A DNA stretch of 64,000 bases, from assembly GCA_020438845.1 (NCBI GenBank), contig JAGQTV010000072.1, forward strand, positions 106,494-170,493, read 5' to 3'. This document shows positions 41,621 to 49,613 of the stretch, piece after piece. Numbering within the stretch: the stretch's first letter is position 1; every line of letters begins with the position of its first letter. The notes under the pieces were generated by a model, which worked only from the letters and a program-made list of their open reading frames with translations, ran no database searches and was not told the origin of the DNA. The stretch is from Mycobacterium sp. Lineage in GTDB: Bacteria > Actinomycetota > Actinomycetes > Mycobacteriales > Mycobacteriaceae. The translations under genes were made by a program, and so were the position numbers.

Positions 41621-43182
41621 CGGTGCGTGGCGGTGGAATGCCGTTGCGCGGAGATCGTATTCATCGCTACGTCAACGCGTTCTGCCCGATCTGCCATGAG
41701 GAGTACCCGCAGCGGCCGCTTGCTGAGGTGGCGCGTTTGAGCGGCTGGCTGGTCGAGCGCGATGGGCGAATGTGGCTGGAGCGCGGTTGCGCCCGGCACG
41801 GTCTGGTGCGCACGCTCTACGACGAGTTCCCGGAGATCCTGCGCTATCTGGAACAGTGGTCGGCGCCGACCAAGGTTCATGAGCCCGACTCGCGCGGCAA
41901 CTTCTCCCCCGTGCCGGCCGCCTACGCTGACGGCCTTCCGGAGATGCAGACCCAGCACACCTGCATCCTCCTGGAGGATCTGCTGGATCACTGCAACCTG
42001 AAGTGCCCGACCTGTTTTGCCGAGTCCGAGCCCGCGCTGTCCTCGGTGGCGCCGCTGGAGCAGGTACTGGCCAACGTCGATACCCGGCTTCAGCGTGAGC
42101 AGGGGAAGCTGGACGTGGTGATGCTTTCGGGCGGCGAACCGACGCTATATCCGTGGCTGGAGGAACTGCTGGCCGCCCTGGTGGCCCGACCGATCGTCCG
42201 AATACTGCTCAACACCAATGGGCTACGAGTGGCCCAGGACGACAACCTGGTCGCACTACTGCGGCGGCACCGCGAACGTGTCGAGGTCTACCTTCAGTAC
42301 GACGGCGAATCGGCGGAGGCGTCACGATTCCACCGCGGAGCCGATCTGAGCCGTTTCAAAGAGGCTGCTGTGAAACGTCTTTCCGGTGCGGAGGTCTTCA
42401 CGACACTGACCATGACGGCCACCCGGGGTGTCAATGACGACCAGATCGGCGTGGTCCTCAAGCGTGCCCTCGACACCCCCTTCGTCGGCGGAGTCACCAT
42501 CCAGCCGACCTTCGCCAGTGGTCGCAGCTCCGGTGTGGACCCCATGGACCGGCTCACCCACACCGGCGTGCTCGCCCGCTTGGAGGAGCAGACCGGCGGC
42601 GCAGTGCGGTGGAGCGACCTCACCGCCCTTCCGTGCTCGCACCCGCATTGCTGCTCTGTGGGCTACCTGTTGCGCGACGACACCGGTTCGTGGCGTTCAC
42701 TGACCGCACTCGTCGGCCACGATCGCCTCAAAGCGTGGCTCGATCTGGAGCCCGGCCTACTGGCCAACCGCATCGCCGACGATGCGATCCCTGACACGCT
42801 GCAGGCCGCGGTCAAGGAATCGCTGCTGGGTCTGCTTTCCGAACAGTCCTCGTTGTCGCACCCACGGATCGGCGAGATCTGGCGCGATATCTGTACGAGC
42901 TGTGACCTGGGCATCGGGACCCTGAGCACCCTGGCCGCATCCCGACTCCCGGGCCGCAATCAGCGGCTGCGAAAGTTACTGGGTGAGAGAGTTTTACGGG
43001 TGACGGTCAAACCCTTCATGGACGTCAACACCATGATCGAGGAGCGGCTGACCCAGTGTTGCGTCCACGTAGGCACGATGGGGCCAACCGGGGCCCACCA
43101 GTGCGCGCCGTTCTGCGCCGTGCAGGCCTGGCCGGCACTGGCTGCGGGACGGCTACCCGCCGCCACGAAGAACCGGATATGA
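41617..43182 (+). CDS. Radical SAM protein of the tetraether/membrane-spanning-lipid synthase (Tes-like) type
   Basis: The 521-residue protein starts at ATG 41617 overlapping the Lgt-like stop. The N-terminal zinc-type module has C23-P-I-C26 and C58-x-x-H61. The radical SAM cluster site is C126-NLK-C130-PT-C133, followed by MLSGGEPTLYPWL, the SAM-binding GGE motif. Extra cysteines at 340, 345, 346, 426, 429, 481, 482, 496 and 500 suggest one or two auxiliary Fe-S clusters. N-terminal CxxC, CNLxCPxCF and a Cys-rich C-terminus are the pattern of the Tes/MJ0619 family, which couples lipid tails by C-C bond formation. The lipid substrate here is unknown; a peptide-modifying role cannot be excluded. 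Confidence 0.8.
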   Translation: MTVRGGGMPLRGDRIHRYVNAFCPICHEEYPQRPLAEVARLSGWLVERDGRMWLERGCARHGLVRTLYDEFPEILRYLEQWSAPTKVHEPDSRGNFSPVPAAYADGLPEMQTQHTCILLEDLLDHCNLKCPTCFAESEPALSSVAPLEQVLANVDTRLQREQGKLDVVMLSGGEPTLYPWLEELLAALVARPIVRILLNTNGLRVAQDDNLVALLRRHRERVEVYLQYDGESAEASRFHRGADLSRFKEAAVKRLSGAEVFTTLTMTATRGVNDDQIGVVLKRALDTPFVGGVTIQPTFASGRSSGVDPMDRLTHTGVLARLEEQTGGAVRWSDLTALPCSHPHCCSVGYLLRDDTGSWRSLTALVGHDRLKAWLDLEPGLLANRIADDAIPDTLQAAVKESLLGLLSEQSSLSHPRIGEIWRDICTSCDLGIGTLSTLAASRLPGRNQRLRKLLGERVLRVTVKPFMDVNTMIEERLTQCCVHVGTMGPTGAHQCAPFCAVQAWPALAAGRLPAATKNRI

Positions 43183-43538
43183 GCGGCGAGCACGATCCCC
43201 GCCTGGTTTCCCCGCTGCGGGCTGATTCCGTGCGGGCTGATTCAGTGCGAGCCGATTCGGTGCGAGCCGATTCCGCACAGCCGACTGCGTTCGACCCGCT
43301 GCGGCTGTGCATCTTCGCGACCGTGGCGCTGCTCGGCTGGCTGCTGGGCCCAATTGCGCTGATTTTCTTTGCCGGTCTAGGGTTTTCGGGCTATCTGCGG
43401 GCCCGCCGAGCCGGATTGGCCCGGTCACGGTGCCTGCTGCGTGACACCCGGCTGGTGCTGGCCTACCTGGGCGTGCTGATCGTGGCCGGGGCGGCTGGGC
43501 TCGTGCTGGCCGTTAAGGGCTACTGGTTGGGGTGGTGA
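43179..43538 (+). CDS. Small membrane protein with RADSV repeats
   Basis: The 119-residue protein starts at an ATG overlapping the radical SAM stop (ATGA), so it is the fourth operon gene. The N-terminal 40 residues contain four copies of RADS(V/A), coded by 15-bp tandem repeats. Residues 48-119 have two to three hydrophobic helices separated by YLRARRAGLARSRCLLRDTR, a positively charged loop. It overlaps the end of the convergent Lnt-like gene by 19 bp. No family recognised. Confidence 0.75.
   Translation: MSGEHDPRLVSPLRADSVRADSVRADSVRADSAQPTAFDPLRLCIFATVALLGWLLGPIALIFFAGLGFSGYLRARRAGLARSRCLLRDTRLVLAYLGVLIVAGAAGLVLAVKGYWLGW
43216..43275. repeat. Four 15-bp tandem repeats
   Basis: Units tgcgggctgattccg, tgcgggctgattcag, tgcgagccgattcgg and tgcgagccgattccg run head to tail and encode (V/L)RADS units of the small membrane protein. 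The first two and the last two resemble each other, as if a pair was duplicated. Confidence 0.9.
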
Positions 43539-45055
43539 GGCGTCCGCCGCTTGGACACCACCATCGCACCGATCATTAACAGGGTCGCAGCGTAGGTCAG
43601 CCACTGAAACGGCACACCGCCGACCGTGGTGAACGGCGCTCCGCGCGGGCCCAGCGGGACATCAGCCACCAGCAGTGCCTTCTCGCCGCGCTCGGTATGC
43701 GCCGCAGTACTGTCGATCACCCGGCCGTTGGGTGCAACGATCACCGAATCCCAGGCGACATCGGCCTTCACCATCGCCACGCGATTCTCGATGGCGCGGA
43801 AGGCCGTCGACGTCGCGCGCACATCGGCGATCGACTTGAAGTCGATGCTCGGAGCCAGGATCACCTGGGCACCGTCATTCGCCACCTTGCGTGCCGGGCC
43901 GTCGGGGAAATCAATGTCGAAGCAGATGATCATGCCCAGCACACCCTGGGGCGTCTGGAGGGTCGGGTACACCGTCCCAGGGGTGAACTTCTCCCCCTCG
44001 ACGAGCACCCGTTTGGTCTTGAGATAGAGAAACTTCACTTCGCCGTCCGGGCCCCACAACAGGCCGGTGTTCGGGGCGGCGCCATCCTGCGGATCGGGGG
44101 TGAACCCCATCGCCAGGTACACACCGGTCCGGCGGACCAGTTCCGGAATCCAATCGGTGTGGTTGACTCGCGGGTCGTAGGAAAGTGCCTCCTCTGGCCA
44201 GACAACCACTTTGGCGCCCTGCGCGGCGGCATCGCGGGTCATCGCCTCGAGTTGGGCTATCTGCTCAGTGATGCGCTGTTCCTCGGACCGTCCGGGATTG
44301 ATATCCCCCGCCGAGATCAGGGTGCCCGGAGTTGCGTTGTCCAGACCCGGCTGCACAGCAGCAACCCTCACGTCGGGACCCATCCGGTTCGTCACGTCGC
44401 GGAAGATCAGAATACTTACCGCCGTCCAGATCACCACTGCTGCAACGGGAATCCCCACCGACCAGGTCAACACCCGGCGGGGCACCGCGACGCCGGCCAG
44501 GCCGGGCCGGATCCGGTCGATCAGGGCAATGACCGCAAGGCCAACCGCCGCGTTGACGACGTGGATCAACAGGCTCAGAGCGGGAGTTCCGGTGATGCTG
44601 ATCGGCTGCACGATTTCGGGCACCGGGGCCAACCGGTAGGCGATCCAGGTGTAGGTGCCGATGATTTCGTTGTTCTGGAGCAGCAGGTCCAAGGTCACCC
44701 AGATCAACGGAAGCTGCAGGACGAACCAGCGATAGTTCGTTCGTTCGGCGAAGGGCCGCAGGAAGATTCCGATGACCCCGCCGACGATCCCGGCGGCGAC
44801 ACCGATACCGACGATCGGGCCAATATCGAGGACGGAAGTGGCGTGCAGAAACAGCGCGAAGTAATAGGCAGCGAACGCGATGGCCACCGCGAGCGCGCTC
44901 CACTTCCGCGGCAGGACTCGGTATTGCGCCACGTACATCGGGACGAACGCGACGCACGTCAGCCACCACAGGTTCCCGAATGTCGGCCAGATCAGGATTA
45001 GCAGTGCCGCTGTGAGCAAGGCGAGGAGCACGCCCCCGACCAGTCGCCGGATCAT
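43520..45055 (-). CDS. Apolipoprotein N-acyltransferase-like protein (Lnt family)
   Basis: The 511-residue protein has about seven helices in the first 215 residues, a nitrilase-type (C-N hydrolase) domain at about 230-480 and a last helix. The catalytic triad is visible: E288 in VVWPEEAL, K346 in YLKTKRVL and C378 in MIICFDIDFP, with the glutamate-bearing loop VEGEKFTPG in place of the usual FGEYVP. It should transfer an acyl chain to lipoprotein N-termini or a related amine outside the membrane. Mycobacterial Lnt is often fused to or next to a mannosyltransferase; none is here, so this may be a paralogue. TAGCTT lies 6 nt before the ATG (leaderless). Confidence 0.87.
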   Translation of the reverse strand: MIRRLVGGVLLALLTAALLILIWPTFGNLWWLTCVAFVPMYVAQYRVLPRKWSALAVAIAFAAYYFALFLHATSVLDIGPIVGIGVAAGIVGGVIGIFLRPFAERTNYRWFVLQLPLIWVTLDLLLQNNEIIGTYTWIAYRLAPVPEIVQPISITGTPALSLLIHVVNAAVGLAVIALIDRIRPGLAGVAVPRRVLTWSVGIPVAAVVIWTAVSILIFRDVTNRMGPDVRVAAVQPGLDNATPGTLISAGDINPGRSEEQRITEQIAQLEAMTRDAAAQGAKVVVWPEEALSYDPRVNHTDWIPELVRRTGVYLAMGFTPDPQDGAAPNTGLLWGPDGEVKFLYLKTKRVLVEGEKFTPGTVYPTLQTPQGVLGMIICFDIDFPDGPARKVANDGAQVILAPSIDFKSIADVRATSTAFRAIENRVAMVKADVAWDSVIVAPNGRVIDSTAAHTERGEKALLVADVPLGPRGAPFTTVGGVPFQWLTYAATLLMIGAMVVSKRRTPHHPNQ

Positions 45056-45061
45056 GAGCGA

Positions 45062-45067
45062 AAGCTA
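45062..45067 (-). promoter_or_regulatory. Predicted -10 hexamer TAGCTT, leaderless Lnt-like transcript
   Basis: The minus-strand hexamer is followed by 6 nt and the ATG at 45055, placing the transcript start at the start codon. Confidence 0.5.
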
Positions 45068-45102
45068 CACCACCGCTTCGCTGCGGCGAGGGGTTCTGCG
45101 CC

Positions 45103-45915
45103 TCACCCCTCCCCGCGGGCCAGTTGGATCTGGTTCTTGATTTCCCGGTAGGCCTGGACCCGCGCCATCACCGCGTCCGCCGCCGAGTCCATTGCGGTTG
45201 CGGGGGGAGCCGCCTCGATCCCGTAGAGCATGGAACTCAACTTGGCATGCAATTCTGCCCGTTGCTCCGCGGTCCGCGCATCCTCGCGCTCAGTGCGCAG
45301 CGACTCGTCAATGAGTCTTGCCTCGGTAGCGCATTTCCCGATCAGGTCGACGCGCTCGACCGCGGCGCGCTCCAGATCGGCCGCGGTGGTCTTTGCCTCC
45401 GCGAGGATCTTTCGATCATCGGCGGTGGGCTTGTCCAACGCGGACAACTGGTCTGCGACTTTCCGCAGGGCATGCGCCTTCTGAAAGCTGTCGATGATTC
45501 CCTTGAGATCCGCGGTGAAGTCAACGTCACCGAGCCACCCCGTGCGTGCAGCTTCGGAAGCGACTACCTGTTTCACCGCAGCTTGCGCAGACCGGACTCG
45601 GGCGGCATTCGCCGACCCCAGAGCCTCGATCCGTTGTTGCTTCAGCCTGCGGGCCTTCTCTTCACGCTCGCGCTGGGCGGCAGCCGCCTCGTTTGCCTGC
45701 TGCACACGCGCCCGCTCCTCGTCCGCCAGACGGCTTTGTTCCCAGGCGGTCAAACCCTTGTAGAAGACCCAGGAAAGAAGCCCCAACGCCGCAACAACGC
45801 CGAGCACAATCCAGATGGGTTTCGGGATCATCGCGACCAGCACCACCAAGACAAAGACGGCACCACCAACGCCCTTCGAGCAGCCACCGTTGGAGTCCTT
45901 GCCCTCCTGCGCCAT
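45103..45915 (-). CDS. Membrane-anchored coiled-coil protein
   Basis: The 270-residue protein starts at an ATG with ggggag 7 nt upstream. Residues 16-52 hold two hydrophobic helices, followed by a charged Ala/Glu/Arg coiled coil (residues 58-100, QSRLADEERARVQQANEAAA) and further helical segments to the end. It belongs to no family I know. The long cytoplasmic coiled coil suggests a scaffold or cell-envelope organising role, an inference from form only. Confidence 0.7.
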   Translation of the reverse strand: MAQEGKDSNGGCSKGVGGAVFVLVVLVAMIPKPIWIVLGVVAALGLLSWVFYKGLTAWEQSRLADEERARVQQANEAAAAQREREEKARRLKQQRIEALGSANAARVRSAQAAVKQVVASEAARTGWLGDVDFTADLKGIIDSFQKAHALRKVADQLSALDKPTADDRKILAEAKTTAADLERAAVERVDLIGKCATEARLIDESLRTEREDARTAEQRAELHAKLSSMLYGIEAAPPATAMDSAADAVMARVQAYREIKNQIQLARGEG

Positions 45916-46055
45916 CGCGACTCCCCTGCTCGCTGCGTCGGCCGGCCGCTTAGCTCCGCGCCGTGAGCCGACTGTCCTAAATGCTAGCCGTGTTCACCGA
46001 CAACCCGGCTCGGCCAGGGAAAACCGCCGGACCCGATTCGGTCAATATCATCGGA

Positions 46056-46069
46056 GTCAAGCGCTTGAC
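46056..46069. promoter_or_regulatory. Perfect 14-bp palindrome upstream of the diguanylate cyclase gene
   Basis: gtcaagcgcttgac is a perfect palindrome about 98 bp before the ATG at 46167, in the 251-bp divergent gap with the coiled-coil protein gene. A half-site-like ggtcaa lies 16 bp upstream. It is a likely operator; the regulator is unknown. Confidence 0.5.
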
Positions 46070-46166
46070 CGATACCCTGCCAACGTGCTGTATCGGTCCG
46101 TTGCTCGGCTAGCGCAGCGGATCGTCTTGCCCAATCAGGTCGACGTCGTCCGGATGGGCCGACAGC

Positions 46167-47525
46167 ATGCCTAGATCGGGAGTCGGCGCCTCTCATGCCG
46201 CCCTATTCACTTTGAACGAGCCTCGCAGTCTCAGCGATAAACAGAAATTGATGTGGGCGGCCGGAGCTATCGCTTACCTGTTCGTCACGGTTCTGGCCTA
46301 TTTGCGCTCCACGGTCAATCTCACTCCTCATCCGTGGTTCCCCATTACCCAGGCATGGGTGCTGTCGGCCATTTCGGGAGTGATCTCCTTCCTCCTGTAC
46401 TGGCAGGCCCACGCATCCCGTTCTCGCGGCTTTCTCTGTCTGGCCGCCACTTTCATGTATCTGTCGGTAATCCTGTTTGCCTTCCCGCTGTACTTCCCGG
46501 GCGCTATCGCGAGGGAAGGTATCCTGCTGGGAGACGCCCAAAGCCCGATTACCGTCTTCTACTTATGGCACTTCGCAGTTGTCTTGGGCTGTCTGGCGTC
46601 GGCGCTCCTACTGCGCAGCGGCAATAAGAAAACTGAGGGCTTGACATCCCACGGGCTTGCGATCGGGATAGCCGCGGCCGGTCTGCTGGCGGTGGCGAGT
46701 CTGCTCTGGGTGTCGCTCGGCGAGCCGTACCTTTTTCGGCTGATCACCGACGACGGGATCACTTCCTTGGCCGTCATCGTCGATTACGCGCTCCTGGCGG
46801 CGAGCGCAATAGCGTTGACTGTGGTTTCACCATTTGTTCTGTCGGGGTCCTTCATTCAGCGCTGGATCGTGGTGGTCCTTGTTTTGGCCGTCGGCGAAGC
46901 CGTGGTCAACGTGACCGTCGATCGATGGTCATTCGGCTGGTACTTCAATCGGGGTTTCGGGATGATGGCACTGGGCGGCCTTCTCGTGGTTCTCGCCTGG
47001 CGGATCGCCATCCTCAATCAGGCTACGAACCAGGCAGCGGCCTATGACCCCCTAACCGGAGCCCTGAGTCGGCTGGGAGTGACGGCCGCCTTGGCCGGTC
47101 TCGTGCGGCGGGGGTCAGCCGCCTCACCATTTGCTCTGCTGTGGATTGATTTGGACAAGTTCAAACACGTGAACGACCAGCATGGTCACAAAGCCGGCGA
47201 TCACGTTCTTCGCGTCGTGGCGGCCCGATTGCTTGAGTGCATTCCTGGCGATGACCTGGTCGGTCGAATGGGCGGAGATGAGTTCGTTGTGCTGCTCCGA
47301 GGCGAGACGGAGCCCGACGCCATTGCAGGTCGCATAATGGCCTCGGTGAATCGTCCCATTCGCCTCTCCGCCGAGGCTCAGGTCAATGTTTCCTGTTCCA
47401 TTGGAATCGTGCGTTGGCCAGGGCAGGATGCGACTGTGGAAGAGCTGCTGCATGCCGCGGACTTGGCGATGTACGAAGCAAAAAACGCTGGGGGCAACAT
47501 CTCTCGAACCAAAGCGAGCGCCTAG
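46167..47525 (+). CDS. Membrane diguanylate cyclase (MASE4-like sensor plus GGDEF)
   Basis: The 452-residue protein has eight to nine hydrophobic segments at about 28-285 in a MASE-type sensor with conserved aromatic spacing, then a GGDEF domain (about 292-448) beginning AAYDPLTGALSR. The active motif GGDEF (369-373) in GRMGGDEFVVLL and the preceding WIDLDKFKHVNDQHGH are intact, so c-di-GMP synthesis is expected. The inhibitory I-site arginine is absent (PGDD in place of RxxD), so product inhibition at that site is unlikely. Its counterpart, the EAL protein, lies 13 kb upstream in the window. Confidence 0.9.
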   Translation: MPRSGVGASHAALFTLNEPRSLSDKQKLMWAAGAIAYLFVTVLAYLRSTVNLTPHPWFPITQAWVLSAISGVISFLLYWQAHASRSRGFLCLAATFMYLSVILFAFPLYFPGAIAREGILLGDAQSPITVFYLWHFAVVLGCLASALLLRSGNKKTEGLTSHGLAIGIAAAGLLAVASLLWVSLGEPYLFRLITDDGITSLAVIVDYALLAASAIALTVVSPFVLSGSFIQRWIVVVLVLAVGEAVVNVTVDRWSFGWYFNRGFGMMALGGLLVVLAWRIAILNQATNQAAAYDPLTGALSRLGVTAALAGLVRRGSAASPFALLWIDLDKFKHVNDQHGHKAGDHVLRVVAARLLECIPGDDLVGRMGGDEFVVLLRGETEPDAIAGRIMASVNRPIRLSAEAQVNVSCSIGIVRWPGQDATVEELLHAADLAMYEAKNAGGNISRTKASA

Positions 47526-47674
47526 CCGGCGCCGAGCTCGGCGAATTGGGCAATCCATTCCTCGCACCTGGGTGAGATCGGGGCGCAAACTGCGCTTCGA
47601 TCCGACTCTCGCAGGTCCGTTGAGTCGCTAATATCAGTCCCGCGAGAGCTCACCTGGGATGGACGGAGACGACG

Positions 47675-48181
47675 ACGAACAGAAAGATTCCGCGGTTGAT
47701 TCTCGCGGGTGCACTGGGCGGGATGTTGCTCGCTCCGGGAACGGACCTGGCAAACGCCGATCCTGAACCGTCCCCGGTCGGACCGGCACCGGCCTACGAA
47801 GACCCTCCACAACCGCCAATACCGCCAGAACTCGCGGGTCAGGGCTTGACCCAGGCCGGATGGGACTCGTTCTTCCCGAAATGTTGGCCGGCGTGGGAAC
47901 CGCCGGGAACACCATCACCGCCAGCGGGTCCTGCGAGTTTCAACCAATGGACGCAAGTCCAGTATTCGCCATGTCCGGCTCCGCCGCCCCCGCCGGCGGG
48001 GCAGCCGTATCCGGAGCTACCGCCGCCGCCGCTTGCCAATCCGTGGTGCGGGCCGAGCACGATCAGGAACACCCTTTGCTTCCCCGGCGAGGCCTATTAC
48101 AGCCGAGAGCTACCGCCCGGGTATTACGGGCCACCCAGCTGGTACCAAACCATCGGGGTTCCGCTGTTCATGCCGCCCTAA
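47675..48181 (+). CDS. Secreted proline-rich protein, start codon uncertain
   Basis: The mature protein is about 140 residues, Pro-rich (PPPPPAGQPYPELPPPP), with four cysteines and an aromatic tail (PGYYGPPSWYQTIGVPLF). A signal peptide reads NRKIPRLILAGALGGMLLAP then GTDLANA-DP. No ATG or GTG lies in frame before its basic part. A TTG at 47696 drops the charged residues. ACG at 47675 has ggag 6 nt upstream and yields a textbook signal peptide, so I take it as the likely but non-standard start. The alternative is that an ATG was recently mutated. Similar short secreted Pro-rich proteins are common in mycobacteria; function unknown. Confidence 0.65.
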   Translation, partial: TNRKIPRLILAGALGGMLLAPGTDLANADPEPSPVGPAPAYEDPPQPPIPPELAGQGLTQAGWDSFFPKCWPAWEPPGTPSPPAGPASFNQWTQVQYSPCPAPPPPPAGQPYPELPPPPLANPWCGPSTIRNTLCFPGEAYYSRELPPGYYGPPSWYQTIGVPLFMPP

Positions 48182-48230
48182 GCCTCCGCGATTTTTTCGG
48201 AGAGGCTGATCTATCCATCTGCTGTCGGTG

Positions 48231-48605
48231 TTAACGGCGAAACCGGTGCGAGATCAACCGGCGCGAGGTCTCCGAAACGTACGGGATGACGTACGGGATG
48301 ACAGACGTTGCGGACCTGGCATCGGCCACGACGGTGAGCGCGCGGGCCACAACCCCCTCGGTTGCGAGGCCAAACCAGGCCCGCAGTTGGCGATTAACGG
48401 CGTACATCCTCGAGGCTCCAACGGCGTTTAGCCCGCGACGCCGTCCCGCCAGAGCGACGCCGACCATGAAACCGCAGACAACACCCACCAGGAAGGGACC
48501 GCGGACCCGTCGCTTCTTCTGTCGTGCTATCGCTGAGACCAGAAGGCCGCCCGCAGCCGAAGCGACGGCGATCACGATCAACGCCGCCGTCAGATTCCAG
48601 CCCAT
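48231..48605 (-). CDS. Small single-pass or double-pass membrane protein
   Basis: The 124-residue protein starts at an ATG with ggagg upstream. Two hydrophobic helices (about 5-26 and 36-54) are separated by a basic loop ARQKKRRVRG, followed by a soluble amphipathic tail. The sequence VIPYVIPYV is coded by a 12-bp tandem repeat (48279-48302). No family recognised. Confidence 0.65.
   Translation of the reverse strand: MGWNLTAALIVIAVASAAGGLLVSAIARQKKRRVRGPFLVGVVCGFMVGVALAGRRRGLNAVGASRMYAVNRQLRAWFGLATEGVVARALTVVADARSATSVIPYVIPYVSETSRRLISHRFRR
48279..48302. repeat. 12-bp tandem repeat, two exact units
   Basis: gtacgggatgac occurs twice head to tail, adding VIPY to the C-terminal tail of the small membrane protein. 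Confidence 0.9.
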
Positions 48606-48766
48606 GTCGCACCTCCGGGCCGTCGTCTAGATGGGCCGCTTGCCCGATCCAAACACCGATCTGGCCCGACCGGCAGTCCAGCCCGAGGTTCGTGACCAAA
48701 GCGACCACCGGGCGTTAGCGGGCCGCGACCAGACGCCGGCACCTGATCGAAACTCGGCACCGGCGC

Positions 48767-49531
48767 CTAGGACGATGGTGGGCCGGCCTCTCGGCCCCCA
48801 TTGAGCCGTCTCACTTCGGCACTCAGCGAGTCGATCCGCTGCTGCATATCGGCGCGCAGGTCGTCTATGTGGGCTGTTGTCACGGCACGGTTTGCGGTGT
48901 CTTCCTCCGCAACCCTCTGAATGATCCACGAAGCCAGCGTCGCGGTCACCAAGCCAACGAGGCTGATCCCACCGATCATGAGGAAGACCGCAATCACCCT
49001 GCCAGTTGTGGTCACCGGCGACAGATCGCCGTACCCGACGGTGGTGACGGTGGAAATCGACCACCACACAGCGTCACCGAAGTTGTTGATCATTGACCCC
49101 GGTCTGCCACGCTCCTGTTCCAGGATCGCCAGGGATGCCACATACACCAGTAGGACCACACTGAACGCGGTGTAGACGATGACCCGGCCTCGGATCGCAT
49201 CGCCCGCCGCCTTTTGCAGCGCGCCGAGGAGAACCAGCAGCCTGAGCAGTCTCAGCGGACGCAGGAATGGCAAGACCACAATCGCCAGGTCGATCATGTG
49301 CCCGAAGAACCATCGAACCCGGTTGAAAGCGAGCATAAGCCGAACGAGGTAATCGATGACGAACAGTACGTAGACGATGGCCAGTCCGGCATCCAGGGCT
49401 TCGTTGAGACGACGTGGCGGTTGCACGAGGACCTGCACCGAGTACACGGCCAGGAAAACGCCGGCGACGACCGCCAGCGGCCACTCGGTTCGTTTCTCCC
49501 AACGCCTTAACCGGGGTCCGTGGTCGATCAC
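48767..49531 (-). CDS. Voltage-gated-type potassium channel
   Basis: The 254-residue protein starts at GTG 49531 with aggag 8 nt upstream; an open frame continues upstream but overlaps the glycosyltransferase gene antisense-like. Six helices are readable: S1 from WPLAVVAGVFL, S4-like FLRPLRLLRLLVLLGAL, pore helix and selectivity filter STVTTVGYGDLSP (T164 to D169), S6 GGISLVGLVTATLAS. A C-terminal coiled coil (RADMQQRIDSLSAEVRRLNG) probably tetramerises the channel. S4 has few arginines, so voltage sensitivity is doubtful. It is near the Kup transporter, on the other strand. Confidence 0.88.
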   Translation of the reverse strand: MIDHGPRLRRWEKRTEWPLAVVAGVFLAVYSVQVLVQPPRRLNEALDAGLAIVYVLFVIDYLVRLMLAFNRVRWFFGHMIDLAIVVLPFLRPLRLLRLLVLLGALQKAAGDAIRGRVIVYTAFSVVLLVYVASLAILEQERGRPGSMINNFGDAVWWSISTVTTVGYGDLSPVTTTGRVIAVFLMIGGISLVGLVTATLASWIIQRVAEEDTANRAVTTAHIDDLRADMQQRIDSLSAEVRRLNGGREAGPPSS

Positions 49532-49613
49532 GGCCGCGCTCCTGAACTTCCCGGTAGGGCATCGCGGGGCTTCACCCTGACGCAGCGGTCCACCAGGAGT
49601 GCCACTGCGCGAC

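Noticed and set aside
48286-48630. 114-codon plus-strand frame opposite the small membrane protein
   Set aside because: The minus-strand frame has a ggagg ribosome site and two helices; the plus frame is Thr/Arg/Pro-rich shadow.
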